Made by a program: the position numbers and the translations under genes. A DNA stretch of 7,857 nucleotides from WVZL01 sp041862375 (GTDB taxonomy: Bacteria; Acidobacteriota; Aminicenantia; Aminicenantales; Aminicenantaceae), in NCBI GenBank assembly GCA_041862375.1, contig JBGVTE010000010.1, positions 1 through 7,857 of the forward strand. The letters are read 5' to 3'. The notes beneath the pieces were generated by a model. That model saw only the letters and a list, made by a program, of their open reading frames with translations, ran no database searches and was not told the origin of the DNA. Of the stretch, positions 6,011 to 7,857 are shown one piece after another. Positions within the stretch are counted from its first letter, which is position 1, and each line of letters begins with the position of its first letter.

Positions 6011-6842
6011 AGCATTCCCGGTCTATCGAGAAATGAAAATCTTTCAGACTTTCTTTAACTCTCTCTTTATACCTCTTCGAACCGAAGTAACTCTTCAATG
6101 ATTTATTCAGGGAAAAGACCTGTTCCTCTGCCTGCCACTCATAAACTTTATTATTCCTGTCTCGCAAACACTCAAGATGCACTATCCAGGCCAGCTCTTT
6201 AAAAGGAATATCCGGAAAAGACTTTCTCACTGCCATGACTTCTGCTTCCTTTTGAGGATTCAAAAAACGAAATTGCCGAGAGAAAAGCAGTGCATTATGG
6301 AAATAAGCCGGGTAAGCAAGGAGGGCATCTTTCTTCCTGAGCCGGGCTAAATAAATAAAAATATCAAGGACTTTTTTCCCCAGGTTTAATCCCGGATGAT
6401 TCTGTCCTGGAAGAGGTGTTTTCTCATCAGAAAATCGCTGAAGAGGATTCTGGAGCGTAAGCCAGTCAAGGATTAAGAAATCATATCCGCTCTTTTTGTC
6501 AGGTATATCCTGTGTAAGATCTACCTTTAGCTTAAAAATACCCTCTTTAATTTTTAAATCGACAATCAAGTTTTCAGGAGCTTTCTCTTTGTAAAAAATC
6601 TGGAGTCTCTGGAGAGGAAATTCTGATGAATCTAGCTCGTAAGTCAGAGGCCACAGATTTCTCTTTCGAGCATCATTGAGGAAGTTTCTCTTGATCAAAA
6701 CAGCAATAACCTCATTCATCGTGTATCTTCCTAAAAGGAGAGAAGAGCCTTCTTTTTCAACCAAATCCGATAAAATATCTTTTTCTTGGATAAAAGGAGA
6801 TTTTTCTATGCTCGGGCTTTCTTTTGGAGCAGGTTTCTTCAT
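5964..6842 (-). CDS. Conserved-looking protein of unknown function
   Basis: No named family can be assigned to this 292-residue protein. Residues 1-25 are polar and Pro/Lys/Glu-rich, probably a flexible tail. A compact region around 40-195 holds the most family-like blocks: LDWLTLQNPL (125-134), LPGQNHPGLNLGKKV (144-158) and YPAYFHNALLFSRQFRFLNP (177-196), with His181 and Asn182. Such Gly/Pro/His-rich blocks recall an uncharacterised family seen in Deltaproteobacteria-like genomes, but this is from memory and uncertain. There are no signal peptide and no membrane helix. The ATG has only GAGAG 7 nt upstream as a weak ribosome site. It is first in a minus-strand pair with the overlapping vanZ-like gene and has no convincing promoter of its own in the 190 bases upstream. 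Transcription may come from beyond the structured RNA. Confidence 0.8.
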   Translation of the reverse strand: MKKPAPKESPSIEKSPFIQEKDILSDLVEKEGSSLLLGRYTMNEVIAVLIKRNFLNDARKRNLWPLTYELDSSEFPLQRLQIFYKEKAPENLIVDLKIKEGIFKLKVDLTQDIPDKKSGYDFLILDWLTLQNPLQRFSDEKTPLPGQNHPGLNLGKKVLDIFIYLARLRKKDALLAYPAYFHNALLFSRQFRFLNPQKEAEVMAVRKSFPDIPFKELAWIVHLECLRDRNNKVYEWQAEEQVFSLNKSLKSYFGSKRYKERVKESLKDFHFSIDRECYERKREAHYTKIKTQ

Positions 6843-7029
6843 TCTTTTACTCTCATAACGATATTACTTTCGATTAAATATCAAGGACACGCCTCATATT
6901 TTCTTCTCTTCACATGAAAGGTATGGAATTTTCATCTAAGCCTCTTTATCTGACATTACTATTCTACCAAAGATTCCATACATGATCTAGACAACTATTT
7001 TTGCTCCTACAACGTCGATTCTAAGGCTT
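6843..7029. other. Gene-free leader region with a 9-bp inverted repeat
   Basis: These 187 bases separate the terminator at 7030-7059 from the 292-residue gene. The one clear structure is GTATGGAAT (6921-6929) and ATTCCATAC (6973-6981), a perfect 9-bp inverted repeat separated by 43 bases. No good sigma-70 promoter and no credible small ORF was found on either strand. Confidence 0.4.
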
Positions 7030-7059
7030 AAAAAAAATGAGGACGGCTCCAGCCTCATT
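7030..7059 (-). terminator. Rho-independent terminator
   Basis: On the minus strand AATGAGG (from 7053-7059) pairs with CCTCATT (from 7036-7042), with further GGC/GCC pairing possible in the loop. Eight T follow at once (complement of 7030-7037). The other strand lacks a U-run after the hairpin, so it works leftward. It lies 10 bases after the closing helix of the candidate RNA and would end its transcript. Confidence 0.75.
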
Positions 7060-7068
7060 ATAAAAAAA

Positions 7069-7189
7069 GGCTGCACCCCTCTTCCTATGGTGAGCTTCAG
7101 AGAACATGAACTCTGAGCTAACTTCGATTTAAGGTTCTCACAGGAGCGATGAGGTTCCTGAGGAACATTTCCTTCGAGGGAGTGCAGCC
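7069..7189 (-). ncRNA. Candidate structured RNA of unknown class
   Basis: On the minus strand the 121-base segment is closed by GGCTGCAC pairing with GTGCAGCC, then CCCTC with GAGGG after one bulged base: 13 pairs in all. Seven T follow directly. Inside are a hairpin GTTCC-TCA-GGAAC (about 7154-7166), a possible GTGAG/CTCAC pairing (7137-7141 with 7090-7094), and a strong 9-pair hairpin AGCTCAGAG/CTCTGAAGCT with one bulge (7092-7119, loop TTCATGTT). Together they give a rod or branched fold. The orientation is chosen from the U-runs and terminator. It does not show T-box, SAM, cobalamin, lysine, tmRNA, SRP or RNase P signatures. It could be an sRNA, a 6S-like RNA shorter than usual, or a riboswitch-like leader. 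A palindromic repeat is the main alternative. Confidence 0.45.
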
Positions 7190-7224
7190 ACGTATTACTT
7201 TGGAGCTGATTTCTGCGAGTTCTC

Positions 7225-7252
7225 TTTATATATAACTCAAATTAATGCTCAA
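7225..7252 (-). promoter_or_regulatory. Possible promoter of the candidate RNA
   Basis: On the minus strand TTGAGC (7247-7252, 4 of 6) and TATAAA (7225-7230, 5 of 6) are 16 nt apart. The start would fall near 7218, about 28 nt before the closing helix. A second -10-like hexamer, TAATAC (7192-7197), would start the RNA right at the helix but has no good -35. The DNA is A/T-rich, so chance matches are likely. Confidence 0.35.
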
Positions 7253-7320
7253 TGCAAGATATTTGAAGGGAAATAATGCAACAGGCATGGTTTCGCAGGT
7301 AATTTGTAAAAATCATTAAA

Positions 7321-7347
7321 CGAGGATCAAAGGTAACATGAACCTCG
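7321..7347 (-). terminator. Weak hairpin downstream of rsmD
   Basis: On the minus strand CGAGGTTC (7340-7347) and GATCCTCG (7321-7328) form an 8-bp stem with one mismatch and an 11-base loop, starting 9 bases after the rsmD stop. TTTAATG follows rather than a clean U-run, so termination would be inefficient at best. Confidence 0.3.
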
Positions 7348-7355
7348 AAACTATT

Positions 7356-7857
7356 TTATTTATAAAAGGAAAGCGAGTCGTCGCCAATGTTTGCTCGACG
7401 CGTTAGCTTAAAATATTTTGCCTCAAACTCAGTCTTGAAGTAATGGCGAAGGATAATCAAACCTCCCTCCTTAAGGATTTCTCTTTTTTTTATTACCCTA
7501 AGAGGATTCCTTTCTTCAAGAAGTGCATAAGGAGGGTCGAGAAAAATCAAATCAAACTCAGCTTTTTCTTTTGAAAGCTGTATAACTGCCCGGTTAAACT
7601 CTCTTCGAATTACCCGAACTTTATCCTCGGCATCACACCTGGCTAAATTTGTCTTTATCACCTTTACTGCAGGATAAAAATCATCGATAAAGACAACATT
7701 TTCTGCACCTCTGCTTAAGGCTTCAATCCCAACAGACCCTGTTCCGGCAAAGCCATCGAGGAAGTAAGCTCCTTTAACTTCTTTTTGAATGATATTAAAG
7801 AGTACTTCTTTGAGCTTATCAGGCATAGGGCGCACAAGAGGGCTTCGGACTTTCTTA
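7356..7857 (-). CDS. rsmD: 16S rRNA (guanine(966)-N(2))-methyltransferase RsmD, 5' end outside window
   Basis: RsmD methylates N2 of G966 (E. coli numbering) in 16S rRNA near the P site, using S-adenosylmethionine. The last 166 residues are visible. The frame is open to the window edge, and the family normally has about 20-25 more residues before the RP-x-x-D-K block. The GTG at 7833-7835 is therefore not the start. Visible are VRPMPDKLKEVLFNI, the SAM loop LDGFAGTGSVGIEALSRGA (from residue 33), Asp58 at the end of the next strand, and the catalytic motif DPPY (107-110). The end, RRANIGDDSLSFYK, is typical. rsmD is often followed by coaD; here it is followed by the gene-free stretch holding the candidate RNA. 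Confidence 0.92.
   Translation of the reverse strand, partial: KKVRSPLVRPMPDKLKEVLFNIIQKEVKGAYFLDGFAGTGSVGIEALSRGAENVVFIDDFYPAVKVIKTNLARCDAEDKVRVIRREFNRAVIQLSKEKAEFDLIFLDPPYALLEERNPLRVIKKREILKEGGLIILRHYFKTEFEAKYFKLTRRANIGDDSLSFYK

Noticed and set aside
7118..7168. 16-codon leader peptide on the minus strand inside the candidate RNA
   Set aside because: The Shine-Dalgarno-like AAGGAA is too close to the ATG, and the peptide has no run of a single amino acid as in attenuators.
7069..7189. T-box, SAM, cobalamin, lysine or small SRP RNA
   Set aside because: None of their conserved boxes was found on either strand, for example the T-box TGGNACCGCG or the SRP GGAAGGNAGCAGCC motif.
7356..7835. GTG at 7833-7835 as the start of rsmD
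   Set aside because: The frame stays open to the window edge with family-like residues (KKVRSPLVRP), so the true start lies outside.

Overview
The window is bacterial chromosome, dense with housekeeping genes of translation on the minus strand (rpmE, prfA, prmC, a partial rsmD). One plus-strand signalling gene and two gene-poor stretches interrupt them. Base composition is moderately A+T-rich, Shine-Dalgarno sequences are mostly AAGGAG-like, and promoters look like sigma-70 (TTGACA/TATAAT). The proteins settle the domain as Bacteria but not the phylum. The unfamiliar coiled-coil and hypothetical proteins would suit a poorly sampled or uncultured lineage, but that is only an impression.

Left part (1-3261): a 439-residue protein with a coiled coil, an acidic linker and a C-terminal domain is read leftward from a GTG start and a near-consensus promoter. 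Diverging from it is a receiver/HD-GYP gene. Its catalytic domain looks intact, but its receiver lacks the phosphoacceptor aspartate. Between them lie 600 bases without a gene. Most of this is a 324-bp element with 37-bp terminal inverted repeats and internal 46-bp repeats, which looks like a non-autonomous MITE or compound REP element. The promoter of the HD-GYP gene begins 5 bp outside its right end.

Middle part (3374-5602): prmC, prfA and rpmE form a tight minus-strand operon in the order rpmE > prfA > prmC. It encodes ribosomal protein L31, release factor 1 and the methyltransferase that modifies release factors on the GGQ glutamine. An extended -10 promoter lies in front of rpmE and overlaps a perfect 8-bp inverted repeat. 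prmC starts at TTG, 12 nt after the prfA stop and in the same frame.

Right part (5603-7857): a VanZ-like membrane protein overlaps the end of a 292-residue conserved-looking protein of unknown function; both are on the minus strand upstream of rpmE. Next come about 510 bases without a gene. They hold a candidate structured RNA (about 7069-7189, minus strand) with a 13-bp closing helix directly followed by seven U, then a second, clear rho-independent terminator. At the right edge is rsmD (16S rRNA guanine methyltransferase), whose 5' end lies outside the window.

The most interesting candidates for something undescribed are the structured RNA, which may be a switching leader or an sRNA, the inverted-repeat element, and the HD-GYP protein with a degenerate receiver.
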